Notes under the pieces: model-generated
The model's input: only the letters and a program-made list of their open reading frames with translations
The model's database searches: none
What the model was told of the DNA's origin: nothing
Position numbers and translations under genes: made by a program
Part shown: piece by piece, positions 47,041 to 58,200 of the stretch
How the letters are laid out: every line of letters starts with the position of its first letter
Numbering within the stretch: position 1 is the first letter of the stretch
From: Sarcomyxa edulis
Taxonomy: Eukaryota; Basidiomycota; Agaricomycetes; Agaricales; Mycenaceae
Reading direction: 5' to 3'
NCBI GenBank assembly: GCA_009761415.1
Contig: QUOL01000003.1
Location: 1,426,001 to 1,490,000, forward strand
Length of the DNA: 64,000 nt

Positions 47041-48792
47041 ATGTCTTCAGCTTCAGCCAACTCGGAATTTGTCTTGTTTCCTATTCCATCAAACACGCCT
47101 CCGTCGCCGCTTTCTCCACGTACATGGCCTGGCGTGAGCCCTGCCTCTACTGCAGCATTACAAAAGGTCCTGACGGACAACCACGAGAAGTGGCACATCT
47201 TCTTCAACGATAGAGGGATGCACAAGTACTTAATATTTCCCAAATTATCTCGAAGTCATATCCTGACCTAGAACCCTGAACAGCCACATCTCTCACCATG
47301 CTCTCGCGAACTGGTCTTTGGGAGCCAGTGCCGCTATCATCGAGGCCGGATACAAACAGGCCGTAGGAATCCAGAGACCCTTGTACAAATCTCCCGGAGA
47401 AATAACCGTGCAAAACTTTGCTGATCACGTCGCGGATGGAAAGTAAGATTTCAAACGTACTCGTCGGACTGCATATCGTTGATTTTAGCGAGGCAGGTAT
47501 TACGATGCGTACTTGACCTTTTTCACTAACGTCGTGAAGGAGAAAGGCTCCGCTGCAGCGGTCGAAGAATATATCTTCTCGACCAAAGCCAATTTTGACC
47601 CAGCGAGAACTACTGGCGAGCAACCTCAGATGCTGAACCGGCTACTCGCAAGTTTGCTTCATCCCATCATCCATTTGGGATACGGACTCGAATTTGGGTT
47701 ACCTGGAATGGTCATTGAAGGTGATTCAGATATAGCACTGCTCGAACAATGTGATTCACGCGAGAACGAATAGGGCTTGCGCAGACGTATGTCCACCCGC
47801 TAGCTGGAACGAAGCTCATGCCATCGTCTTTCTTCGGATCCAATCTCGGGCCAGTAGACAAGTTGGCATCGGGTCTGTCGACTCTCAGTTTAACAGCTGG
47901 GACAGACGTACATGCGTTTACGGTCTTAGCTCGGATTCTGAAGGACGATAGATTCGATGCTCGAGGGAGAGATCCTGCCACTATGTATGAAGCCGTGATG
48001 AAGGAACATGGTGAAGCGCTTTGGAAGTATGCCGAACAATGGACAATCGACGTCTCTAAGCCTGATGAGATTGACAACAAAATCCAAGAGCTGGCTTGGA
48101 CGAACATTATCCTCTACGGTGTCGGAGGGTGGAGAGGAGGAGATTTCAGGGCCGATTTCTTCCTGTATGTGTCTCCATTATTTTTCTCTACATATTGACT
48201 GAAGTCTTCTTTGTTCATCCTAGCATGCACCTCGTTACATCATCTGCATTTATCCCCTCGATTGTCCCGTATCTCTCCCCACGCTCTCAAGCTCTGCTTT
48301 TGCGAGCTTATTTCGCAGTCTGTCTTGGATGGTAAGCACCCATCATCAATACCAAGTCATACCATTACTAAAAAACGCAGGTGGGTGGCCGTTGGTCGCC
48401 CCGCCCTAGACATCAAAAGCTTCTACACCTCGTCCGCGGCAAACCTTACCCCCTCTGGCCCTCTCCCAACTCCCCACAAAGAGAGCTTACTACCACCTAC
48501 GCACCCCGATGCAGTGACGCCCAACTCCTGGCTTCCGATCATTGAAACGAGTATGGTGTATACAGAAAGCCACCTTCCGAAATTGCAACGTACGCTGGCT
48601 CAGTACGGGGCGAAGTATGGTACTAGGATTGCTGGGTTGCCAGACTTTGCGGGAACAGAGCTAGAGGGAGCGGACTTGTTGGATGGTACACTTTTCATCC
48701 GAACGGCTGGGTTGACTGCCCAGAGGATGGGTAGAGTGAGGGAAGGGGAGGCGCCTCCACAGTTTTGGGATATGAATGAATTTTATCAGTAA
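47041..48792 (+). CDS. Questin oxidase-like protein (DUF4243 / AflY-GedK family)
   Basis: Exons 47041-47225, 47284-47442, 47497-47720, 47774-48164, 48224-48331 and 48381-48792 sum to 1479 nt (492 aa). The family includes GedK (questin oxidase, a Baeyer-Villiger-like ring-opening step) and AflY of fungal polyketide pathways. Conserved features: NHEKWHIFFNDRGMHNHIS-type start (HEKWHIFFNDRGMHNHISHH), HHALANWSLGASAAIIEAGY, LASLLHPIIHLGYGLEFGLP, MVIEGLAQTYVHP, NIILYGVGGWRGGDFRADFF, MHLVTSSAFIPSI and FIRTAGLTAQRMGRV. His-rich H-x3-H-type motifs in HHALANW and LLHPIIHLGYG are the likely catalytic or metal-binding residues. No polyketide synthase is nearby, so substrate and pathway are unknown. Confidence 0.85.
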
Positions 48793-49186
48793 TTATGTCT
48801 AGTTCAAGTACCGCCCGTAACCCCCACTCAGTTAAATGTATAGTCTCCCGTTCAAGTTGGTGTGGCTGCCAGCGCTCACCGCTGTAGCTTGCTTCCGGAA
48901 GGAAATGTCTCAATTGGCACCGAGACCGAGTGGCGTGGCGCCGGATCCGTATTTATTCCTTCCGATCCGCACATGACGGGTGCACGGCCCTGAGAATTAC
49001 CTTAAATGGCACCGACATATCTGGGGTGCATTTCATTTTGGCCAATCGGAGGCCGTCGTGACTTCCTGAATTGGATAAATGTGACAAACAAGTCACAACA
49101 AATGGCACTTATAAGATTTAGAATTTATAGTTGGTTGATTGATTTCTTCTTTCTTCCCCACACATCCAAAATCACTCCTCGTCCCC
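48793..49186. promoter_or_regulatory. Promoter of the CxxC conserved hypothetical gene
   Basis: This 394 bp region carries TTGGCCAATCGG at about 49039-49050 (CCAAT box in a palindromic context) roughly 140 bp upstream of the ATG at 49187. No gene. Confidence 0.45.
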
Positions 49187-49888
49187 ATGGCCATAAAACG
49201 AAAATTCGACTACGAGGCAGAGGATGCTGTCCCCAATGTATGTCGCACTTTTTCTCGAAGATATGATACAACGCCGGCTCACCATCATTTCAGAACGCAA
49301 AACATCTCAAACTCATACCCTTTCCCAACTATGAGCCAGAGGATATGCACGGTAATGACATGGATGTAACCATGGCTGACGCTGAGCCAATTCCTACCCG
49401 CATTTACCATGCAAGCATATCCTCGACCGCCAGCTCATCGTCGTCTTCCGCTTCAGACTCGCCTTCTGCCTGTTCGCGTACGTTCCCATACCCTATCAGT
49501 TCGCTTCTATACTCACGTGCTCGCCTGACAGCTCCGTACCCGACCTTCGACCTCTACCCCCTCGGTGCAAGTCAGCAACAAAACGTCAACGGTTTCACCC
49601 CAAGCTATACCGAATCCCCCTCCCCCACTAACTCCCCCTTCCTCGCCGCTCAAAATGTTGGTTTGATCCAACCCGTTGGCCATCACTTTTCACACCACGG
49701 GTAGGTTGCCTCTCCTCTGCTATGTATTGTGGATTTTCATCCTACTAACAACTTGCTGTCATGTCACCAGCAACTGCTCGCAAATACCCAAGCTTCGTAT
49801 CGCTTGTTCTCCAGGACTCAACGGCCAACGAACCATGTGGAGCGTCTGCGAACAGTGCGGCGCCATCTCCATGGTCGAAAACGATTGA
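49187..49888 (+). CDS. Conserved basidiomycete hypothetical protein with C-terminal Cys motif
   Basis: Exons 49187-49237, 49294-49477, 49532-49700 and 49771-49888 sum to 522 nt (173 aa). It starts AIKRKFDYEAEDAVPNNAKH then LKLIPFPNYEPED, with an acidic DMDVTMADAEP patch and a Ser run. The middle YPTFDLYPLGAS is followed by a Ser/Pro/Asn linker and VGLIQPVGHHFSHHG. The C-terminal block CSQIPKLRIACSPGLNGQ leads to TMWSVCEQCGAISMVEND. I recognise the same start and tail from many Agaricomycete genomes, but no function is known. KRK at the start could be a nuclear signal. Four Cys (C-x9-C ... C-x2-C) could bind zinc; this is inference. Confidence 0.78.
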
Positions 49889-50816
49889 ACACCTTTTCCC
49901 CCTCTAGTCAAACACGTCCCTCCCGAATCCTCACCGCCAACAACTCCCTCACTGCCACCCCACCACCGCCACCACCCCGTCTTCGCTTTCCTCCACGGTT
50001 CATTCTTCAATTGCTGATGGTTTCTTTAAAACATATCTATCCGTCTCCTTTTTTTCTTGTTCCACCTCTGGCGACACTCTATTTCGACCCGAACCCGAAT
50101 ACACGCGACACCCCATAGACCGACCGAGCGACTGATTCTTTCGACCCACCACAGCAACACATCATTCGACCCCATCCTATCCCTCGTATCTTTGTCAACC
50201 TCAATTAACCAGCGACTACAATTATCATTATAACATATCCGGCCGACCGATCAACCGACTCATCAACTCGCCCGCCCGCCCTGCAACACCTCGACGCCCC
50301 CAATCCCCGATCTCGTCAATCCGACTGTAAATTTTCAACCGACCACTCTCGATCCTGCTTTCCGAAATCAAACCTACATCCCTCAATGCATACAAACCAA
50401 TCAATCAATCAACCGATCACCATTCCCATTTTTCCTCTCGTCTCATGTCTTGTCGCTGCTACCACTGCTACGTGTTCCCATTTTTCGATCAGTCTCCTAT
50501 GTACATACCATTTTTCCAAACCCCCGCCAAAAAAGGACCAGACTGTTTTGTAGTTGCTGTAGTGTGTTAGTTCTGTCCACAAATTCCATTCGTTGTGAAC
50601 TTATTTCAAGTGGCTTTGTGTGTGTGTTTCGAGAGACTTGCGTTTCTCCGGAAGTTTGTTCCAGTGACACAGCGGTGACGTTGAAGAGAGTCTGGAACGA
50701 GTCAGTATAGACCATAAGTACATCCAGTTCTCATTCTGCTTCATGAATCCCATACAGACACATGTGGCGTGCACATAAAAATAACACGACTACAAAAATA
50801 GCTTCCTACGTCAGCA
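49889..50816. other. Pyrimidine-rich 3' flank with simple repeats
   Basis: About 930 bp, strongly C/T-rich for the first 500 bp, with CCGACCGA-type and (CAAT)n-type microrepeats (for example 50397-50417). It probably forms a long 3' UTR of the upstream gene. No coding potential. Confidence 0.5.
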
Positions 50817-52609
50817 TCAACAAGGACCATACTTTGCAGCAGCCACATGAGCGGCCAACCCACTCGCCGACGCCTCGGGTGAAAAAATGGAACCGCCCTG
50901 TGAGCACAAGGTTCAGTGGCATTTCAGTTGGGAAGGTGGAAGATGCGTAACATACCTGATTGGGCGCATACCATACGGACCCTACATCGTTAGCGGCGTC
51001 GGTACCGTAGTGGAAGACGGCAGATGACTGAGAGCCTAAGAACGAACTGTACTTGGCTGTGCGTGCGGCGTCGTTGGCCATGTCGAGATAGTATTGGACG
51101 TGTTTTGTCCAGATACCCTAGTTTGATAGCTTCGTCAGATTACAGACTCGGAGCAGAGAATGATGAAGGAACTCGCCTTGAAGATTTGCTATGGTGTACG
51201 GTTAGTCTAGTCAACGGCGGCAAATTGGAATGAGACTTACCTGATCATGATCGCACTGCGCACCTCCGGATAATGCATCGTCGCATGATTCCTTGAGTAT
51301 ATCGTCGGTTGACAGATGGCTTATAGTGGCATCGAGAGTAATCTCCGCTTGATCTAAAAGAGACTTGTCACCAGTGGCCACTGACAAGGCGGCCAGCCCA
51401 GAAGCAATGACTCCTTGGTTGTAAGTCCAAGTTGTCTACAAGTCAGATAAATGAGATTGGATACTCAACGCTGATGACTGGGTCGTACCTGTCCGTTGTT
51501 TACGCAAGTGGCATCGTTCAGGCCATCATTGAAGAGACCCGCCGAATTACGCATGCCCGATGCCGATACTAAGTGACGCGCCCCTTAAGTTATGCAGAAA
51601 TGAACAGGAAATCTTGACGGCCACGTACACCATGCCCATTCCTAAGTGGCACAGCAGAGTCAGTCGATCGAAACAACCTCAACGGAAACGGACTCGGGGT
51701 TCACCTTCTGTGCATTAGCTAGATAGGTCGGATTGCGGTTGCGCAAATATCCTGAGGCGGAGGTCAATAGAAAGAGCTCGTTCGTGATGGCATTCTTGTA
51801 CGTCTTGGCTGTTGACCACCAGACTGAATAGTATCACGGATAAGGATGAGGAGGACGCGTCAGTATGCTGAACAAAAAATCCTACCTCCTCCTCCACAAA
51901 CAGTGTCGTCCCATTGACCGGCGATGATGTTGTAAATGGCAGAGGCGCTGTTCTGAATTGGATAGAAACAATGTAAGCGCATATAGTGTGCCGTGTATAC
52001 GGTATGAGCTTACAAGATAAGCGGTCGCGGATAACCCTCGTGCAGTCTTGTAGTCGGCGATTTTCCACAGCGCAAGGATGACCCACTAGAAGACGAGCGT
52101 CAGAGGGTTGTAACGAATAGAGCGGTCGGATGTGTCTGACTTGCGCGTCGTCGTTACTTCCACCAAGGAAACTGTTCCAGTTAGTAGACGGGTTCAGAGC
52201 AGCCCTGCCAAGGTAAGATTCGTCCGCGACAGCAGAAAAGTCATCGGTGCCAGTGGCAAGCATGAGATTGTGCAGGTCTTCTAGAGCATTCTGCATGAGT
52301 GTGCGGTCAGTTCTACTGCTTTGTAGATAGCAGAATGTCATTACAGAGTCTGTCCACAATTCGCCATTGGTATATTGCCCAGTAGCAGCGTTGAAGTAGT
52401 GGTCCTGCAGGCTATGTGCAACAGACTAAAATAGATACACTCTAGTCAGGAATATATCAGGGTATCGTCAAGAAACTCGGACATACGAGGGCGGTGTTCA
52501 ATGTAGCCTGGCATTGACGGGGGTATAGTCGTGCATGTGCTCCTTCACCACAAAACGCGACAACAGAGACATATACCAAAGCAACGAAAGAGCGAGAGAA
52601 ATAAAACAT
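50817..52609 (-). CDS. Secreted glycoside hydrolase family 76 (alpha-1,6-mannanase)
   Basis: Endo-alpha-1,6-mannanase-type enzyme. ATG 52609 gives a signal peptide (FYFSRSFVALVYVSVVAFCG, then EGAHA), with a TATATAA box about 76 bp upstream. Spliced frame: QATLNTALSVAHSLQDHYFN, AATGQYTNGELWTD, NALEDLHNLMLATGTDDFSA, AALNPSTNWNSFLGGSNDDA, QWVILALWKIADYKTARGLS, GQWDDTVCGGGVWWS, KNAITNELFLLTSASGYLRN, TWTYNQGVIASGLAAL, ALSGGAQCDHDQQIFKGIWT and KHVQYYLDMANDAARTAKYS. The tail SPEASASGLAAHVAAAKYGP ends with C. The adjacent Asp pair in GGSNDDAQW matches the family's catalytic D-D. GH76 enzymes act on yeast-type mannan or in GPI-protein cell-wall cross-linking (Dfg5/Dcw1). No GPI signal is visible, so a secreted mannanase is more likely. 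Confidence 0.9.
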
Positions 52610-53428
52610 ATCGGTGCAACTTGGAGTAGGGTCTGTTGAGAGGGCGAACACACACCTGTGATTCCGATGCAGGTGGGTCGTCTGTTATATACTCGCGCTC
52701 GGTGGTTGTGCCGAGAAGCATATTGTGAGGAAGTTTAAGAAATGCATCATGACCTTACAGATCCCAATGCTGTGATCACCTGGATGGGCCCACGAGTACG
52801 ACACACATGTGTATCAGCGAAATTTCACTTCAATGGAAGCTAGTAGAAGACGTACGAGTTGACGAACATCTACATCACTGACAGTTCTCCTGATTACATG
52901 CACGGTAATCCGTGCACTCCACTACCATATGCATACCGTACATATGAGAGAAATCAGAGTCACGCTAATGCCTCGGACTATCGTTGGGCGCGTCGTTTCA
53001 TCGATATCACGCCTAGACGATACAAGTAAGCTCATAAGAGGATTTGTTAAGCTTCGATTGGGATAGGATGAGGATACCGGTTGCCAAGCTTAATCCACCT
53101 TTAATCGAACAATCATGCACCGACGCGATAGATCGAGTCCGCCCGACTCCAAAGTCGGATAGGCTACGTGAATGCCCTGGATATTATGGGGTACAATGCA
53201 CTGGTAACTGGCTGTAACGACTGGGTCTGCGAGGAGATGCGTTGAATCGAGGCCATTCAAGACCGTCGTGGAAGAACGTTGACTCTAGAGGGCTGCGCTG
53301 CTAAAAACAGCAGTGAAAAGATATGTTCGGTTTTTTGTGCCCTCCTTTATCCACAGCCTCGCGACATCCTCAGGACTACAACGTTCCTCAAGTTCACTCT
53401 TTTGCCCATACCCTGAGCCTGTATCTCA
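52610..53428. promoter_or_regulatory. Divergent promoter region between GH76 and glycopeptide genes
   Basis: This 819 bp region lies between two divergently transcribed genes for secreted proteins. The minus strand has TATATAA at 52691-52685 serving GH76. Nothing else is recognised. Confidence 0.5.
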
Positions 53429-54685
53429 ATGGCTTTCACGTTCGTTACTGGTCTTGTTGTCAGCTCTGTCTTCATCGCTTCTCGCGTGAACGCAGAGTCC
53501 CATACCATCAAATTTGACAACCAGTGCGTCTCAAGTCATATTCGCGCCTGCTTGGCTAATTGGTTCCGTTTAGATGTGGTTATGGAACTGTACGATGCTC
53601 TGCACTAGATGCGCAGCCTCGACCGACTAAGACTCGTCTCCTTTTAGCCCCAGCTGATCCAGGGTGGTACCATACTGTCCACCGATACCTATACGACAGA
53701 TACGGATTTCAGCTCTGCCATCGCGTATGTCCGGTTTTATTTTCTGCTTGAAGAAATCTGAACGCCGTTTATCAAATCTCTGTCCCATCAGATATCTACA
53801 GACAGGTATGCCTGATTCATTCCCGAAATGCGCCAAACTATGCTGATTGCTCATATGTTCGGTGTACTGCAGGGGACTGTCTTTTCAATGGTGAAGGTTG
53901 CACGACTGTAGAAATGACCCTGAACAACCCAACATGTGCGGGATGTGGTTCCAGCGCGGACATTTCTATGATCCCTCCGTGAGTTCCACACTCCTGATAG
54001 GTATCGTGATATTGATGGAATGTACCAGTCTCGCATATTCTGTCCCGACTGCTTTCAGGTGAGAACGTTTTGCTTCATATGTAGCGTAACCTGCTAGACT
54101 GAACGCGACATGTCAGTTTCTACGGCGTTTGCGAAGGCCAAGGCGCTTCATGTAAGTCAAATTCGAATCTTGGATTACCTCAGACCCATCACTCATCTTT
54201 CGATGCAATAGGCTCCACCGCCGACTGCGACGAGGCTTTCCATGTACCTGACGATAACCAAGTCCAAGTCTCATGTCAAGACGACAACGTGAGCCATTTT
54301 TTGAGATGTCCGTGGACTTGATTGACCGGCAATTCAGACCAACCTCCTTATCACGTTCTGTGGTGACGGGACTGGGGCCTCGGCATCCTCTTCTGCCGTG
54401 AAGAAAACCAGCACCAAAGCGTCCACTGTCAAAGCCACGAGCACGTCTGTCAAGGCTGTCACATCCACCAAAGCCGCCGTCATTACGACTACCGCCGCCT
54501 CCGAAACTGCTGTCGCCTCTGCCGTCATCAATGTTGCGAAAAGTGCGTCTGTATCCTCGACCGTTAGCTCTGCCGCCGCTTCAATCTCCAGCTCCGCTGC
54601 CCGAAAGACCTGCTCGAGTAAGAAGAAGCGTTCTGCAGATGCTCTGCGCATGCATCGTCGCCACAACTCCCACTCCTCGCACTGA
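53429..54685 (+). CDS. Secreted cysteine-rich glycopeptide-type protein
   Basis: Nine exons (53429-53523, 53574-53589, 53648-53724, 53792-53805, 53873-53978, 54029-54058, 54117-54151, 54212-54288, 54338-54685) total 798 nt (265 aa). Signal peptide AFTFVTGLVVSSVFIASRVN precedes the conserved domain: HTIKFDNQCGYGTPQLIQGG, TDFSSAIAYLQTGDCLFNGE, GCTTVEMTLNNPTCAGCGSS, ADISMIPPLAYSVPTAFSFY, GVCEGQGASCSTADCDEAFH and QVSCQDDNTNLLITFCGDG. Then comes a Ser/Thr/Lys-rich, probably O-glycosylated stalk and a basic end SSKKKRSADALRMHRRHNSH. The Cys-rich domain is the Agaricomycete 'glycopeptide' family, thaumatin-like in feel (HTIKFDNQCGYGT). Function unknown. The KKKR site could be cut by a Kex2-type protease. 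Confidence 0.85.
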
Positions 54686-55280
54686 TCAGACTATCTCCTT
54701 TTTCCTTTTTCTCTCGACCTCGTCATTGTTTTCTTTTGACATATTTAGCTATACTTTATTTATAGTCTCATGTGGTTTGCATTCTTTCATCGCTCGGTCT
54801 GATGTATCCGACAATGCCCTAGGGAGAGGTGGACACGGATTCGCCTCCGGCAACGTCGCTGGCCCTATACATACTACATTATGGAGTACCTATCCTCTAC
54901 ACATTTACATATCTGTTGTCACACGTATCGAAGAAACTCGTGTTTCTTCCATTGCCTCAAGTTTGTGATTGCAAGTCGACGGCTTTGGTCAATATACCTA
55001 AACAACCATCGAGCTCTCCGAGCCTGAGCTCATCGAGTACTCAAAACCCAATCAAAGGAGCCTTCGCGAGACCGCAAAGAAGGTCAGGTCATGTATATAT
55101 TTGGCATGCTTTAGGAAAGATGAAAACTTCGAAATTCGACAAGAGCTAAAAAAAATAGTACTAAGAAGATGGGAGCATAAATATTACAGAAATGGTGGTA
55201 TAAATCCAGTACGGAAACCAAAAAGAAAACCAAATGACACAAAGCCATAATCAGCGTTAAAAATATCGCAAGCACAAAGC
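54686..55280. other. Convergent intergenic region
   Basis: About 595 bp between the glycopeptide gene and the Arf-GEF gene. T-rich stretches follow the first stop codon, and an A-rich strand (55140-55260) is consistent with the 3' UTR of the minus-strand gene. No gene. Confidence 0.5.
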
Positions 55281-58200
55281 TCAGTCATCGTGAGCATCAT
55301 CATCATCATCGCCTACTTCAGCCGTCTCCCGTTTGTGAGAGGGTACAATGAACACCGAACCAGCACCAGGCGTCGGTGGAGGTTCCTCATCTTCATGTAT
55401 TGTTTCCTCTTCTGGGCCCTTCCATTTCCCTTTGGCTAGATTTGAGGAATTGTCTTCGGGATTTGCGCCAGTGAGAGCTTTTTCTAGGGCTGTTGTTTCG
55501 TAATTAGTGCTGAGCCCAGAATTCACCGAAGTACTCCGCATACCTTTCTCGCCTCTTTTCTTCAGCCGGAGAGACATAGCCGCTTGCAGCGAATCGATAT
55601 AAGAGTCGTATTTCACTATCTCGGTCAGAAGGTATTGAGATTTCTTTTCCCAGTTACCTTGTGCCTTGAGAGCGAGGGCCGACCGAGGTTGATACTGAGA
55701 CGATAGATTAGCGTGGAGCTACTTATTTTGATGGAAGACCTACCAAAGCAGTCATCGGCTCCCGATACTCGTTGTGCTGCTTGAGATCATTTTTCATGGA
55801 CGCAACATGTTTCTGTAGCGCTTCCATTTGTGATTCTTCATCGTGGACACTGGACACTGTCGGAGGAAGAGGAGGTTTCCAGTCGTTGATGAAGATTCTG
55901 TCGGCCCAGGGCGAATGAGTCGCTCGGACAGTTGCTGCGCCTTCTCGCCAACCGAATTTGCTACGGTTACTGCGGCCGCTTCGTACGCTCATACCATCCG
56001 AGTAATCTTCCTTCACGGAGGCGCCATCAGAGGCTGATCTCCCGTGAGGTAGCGGGTCGGTCACTCTGTTCCAGCCGTATTCCATATTGGAGACACCACC
56101 AGCAAGTGGTTCTTTGCTTGTGCGCGCGGCCCAGTAGTTGCATGTGGATACCCACTCGTTGACCAATTCTTCTGTGCCTGCCTGGAAAAAATAAACAGCA
56201 CCGTTGGAAAGCGTCAATACCATGCAATAAGGGCGCTGTCGATTATATCCTGGAGGAGGCAAGGCGTGGGCCAATGAATGCGAAAGATGAACGGATCCAA
56301 CGGAGTGGGCACTTTCCTAGAGGCAACGGTCAGTTAATTAATTGATTCTCCTTAGAATTAGGGGACCTACAAGCCAGTTACCGCCCCCGACGGTTTGTGA
56401 GCCTCCTGCGCCGGTGTCTCCACCAAAAGTGAACATACTGAGTTCGCCTTTCTGTATGACAACAAAGACATCCAACCATGTCTTGTCTTTGGCTCTCTTT
56501 CCAGTCGATTCCCAGTATTGCTTTCGGCAGAGCATTCCTTCTTTCGCCCACGGAGCACCCAAAAGTGCAAGCTCCTCGTCAGTGATGCTGATTTCAGTTG
56601 AGACAGACTCTTGGCTATGGCAGCTACGGTCGTCGTCTTCCAAAGCTTCTCGTATGATGGTGTGCGATAGATTAGAGGCAAAGCCCAGCGTCGGTGCGAG
56701 GAACGAGGAACTTGAACCGTACATGGCCTGTACAATCAAGGCTTGAATAACATCATAAATGATCCAGTGATTGACTTACCTCGTGCGTAGATGTTGCAAA
56801 GCTGGGTGATGGGCTTACTCGCCCTTCGATGCTACTGTTACTACTATAAGGGCTGACGCCGGGCTGAGCGCCCAATATGGATTGTATTCCTCGTATACTT
56901 CCGCGTTTGAGTGTAGCAAGACGATCATTGGGACCGCGCGTGCTCCGATTTCGCGCCATAGGTATCCCGGGGCTCAATGAAGACGTTGACGATCTTGAGC
57001 TATTCAAGGGTTGTAGGATTTGTTGGCTCTTGATGGCATTGTACATTTCCTATGCGACTACAATGTTAGCACACTGACGAAGACCTCCATTCAGGACATG
57101 GATGTTACTTTGAGGAGAGCTTCCATATCGTTTTCCCAGTTACGGCCGTATACAGAGGTAGAATGTACAGAGGGTGTACTGCCGTTGGCATTCCCAGATG
57201 GCCCTGGAGAGGACAGAACTGCATCTCGCGAGATACTGTTCCAACTAGTAATGCTGTTACTTCTCTTTGAGCGAGAAACCGTCTCCGTACCGTCAGAGCC
57301 TGAACCGCGGATGCTACTGCTATCATCATGGCTCAGGTCAGACGATGATACTTGAGCCACTGCACTGGGTTGAAGCTGCGTCTGGATGGCAGCGAGAGTG
57401 TTACGAACAAACTGGTTCCGCGACATCCTTGTGACAAGTTCCGCAACATGTAAATCCGTGTTAAGGAGCAACAAAGAATACGAAACGGAGTGAACGAGAC
57501 CTGTAGTTATCGTCAGCAAAGATAAATCATTTCCTTGTATATGATTACTCACTAGCACTCCCATATATGCTCCCAGGATTACATTCCCAGTATCGGCGAC
57601 TGAACTCCTCAAGGATACGGTCAACTTGCTGTGTTTCAGCTTTAAGATACAGTTTTGCACAGAGGCGACTGCAGCAAGATTTTAACTGTGATATATATGA
57701 GATAAATGAGAATGAGCTGACCGAAAAGCATTGTCGAGTCTCATATTAGAGAAATCGAAGTAATTTATGTAATGTTGGAGGGTTATTTTGTTGATACGGC
57801 CACTGCGATAATCTGAGTTTGAAGACATAGGACGAAAAAAGGTGAATACTTACAATCCACCCAACCATTCCGCAATCTTCTCCTTAGCGAGGAAGTCTTC
57901 GTCTTCTGCCCAACATCGTGATGCGAGTTCTTTGCCCCGGGCCTCCAAATCGACATTCTCATCTCCTTGTGTAGGAGATTGATTGGAGGAGAAGCGGGTA
58001 AGGACCAAATCACTGACGGTGAGATCTTGTTGCGAGGTTGCAGCAAACGCCGGTGATCCTGAATTCCAAGGTTAATCGATACAAATAGAACGAAGGATAT
58101 GGGTATCTACTCACGGACACGGGCGTCATCCGCGACAGGGATAAGCGAAGGTTCTGAGCTCGATGCAGTCGAGCGGTGCTGGATGCGAAGTCGAGAATGG

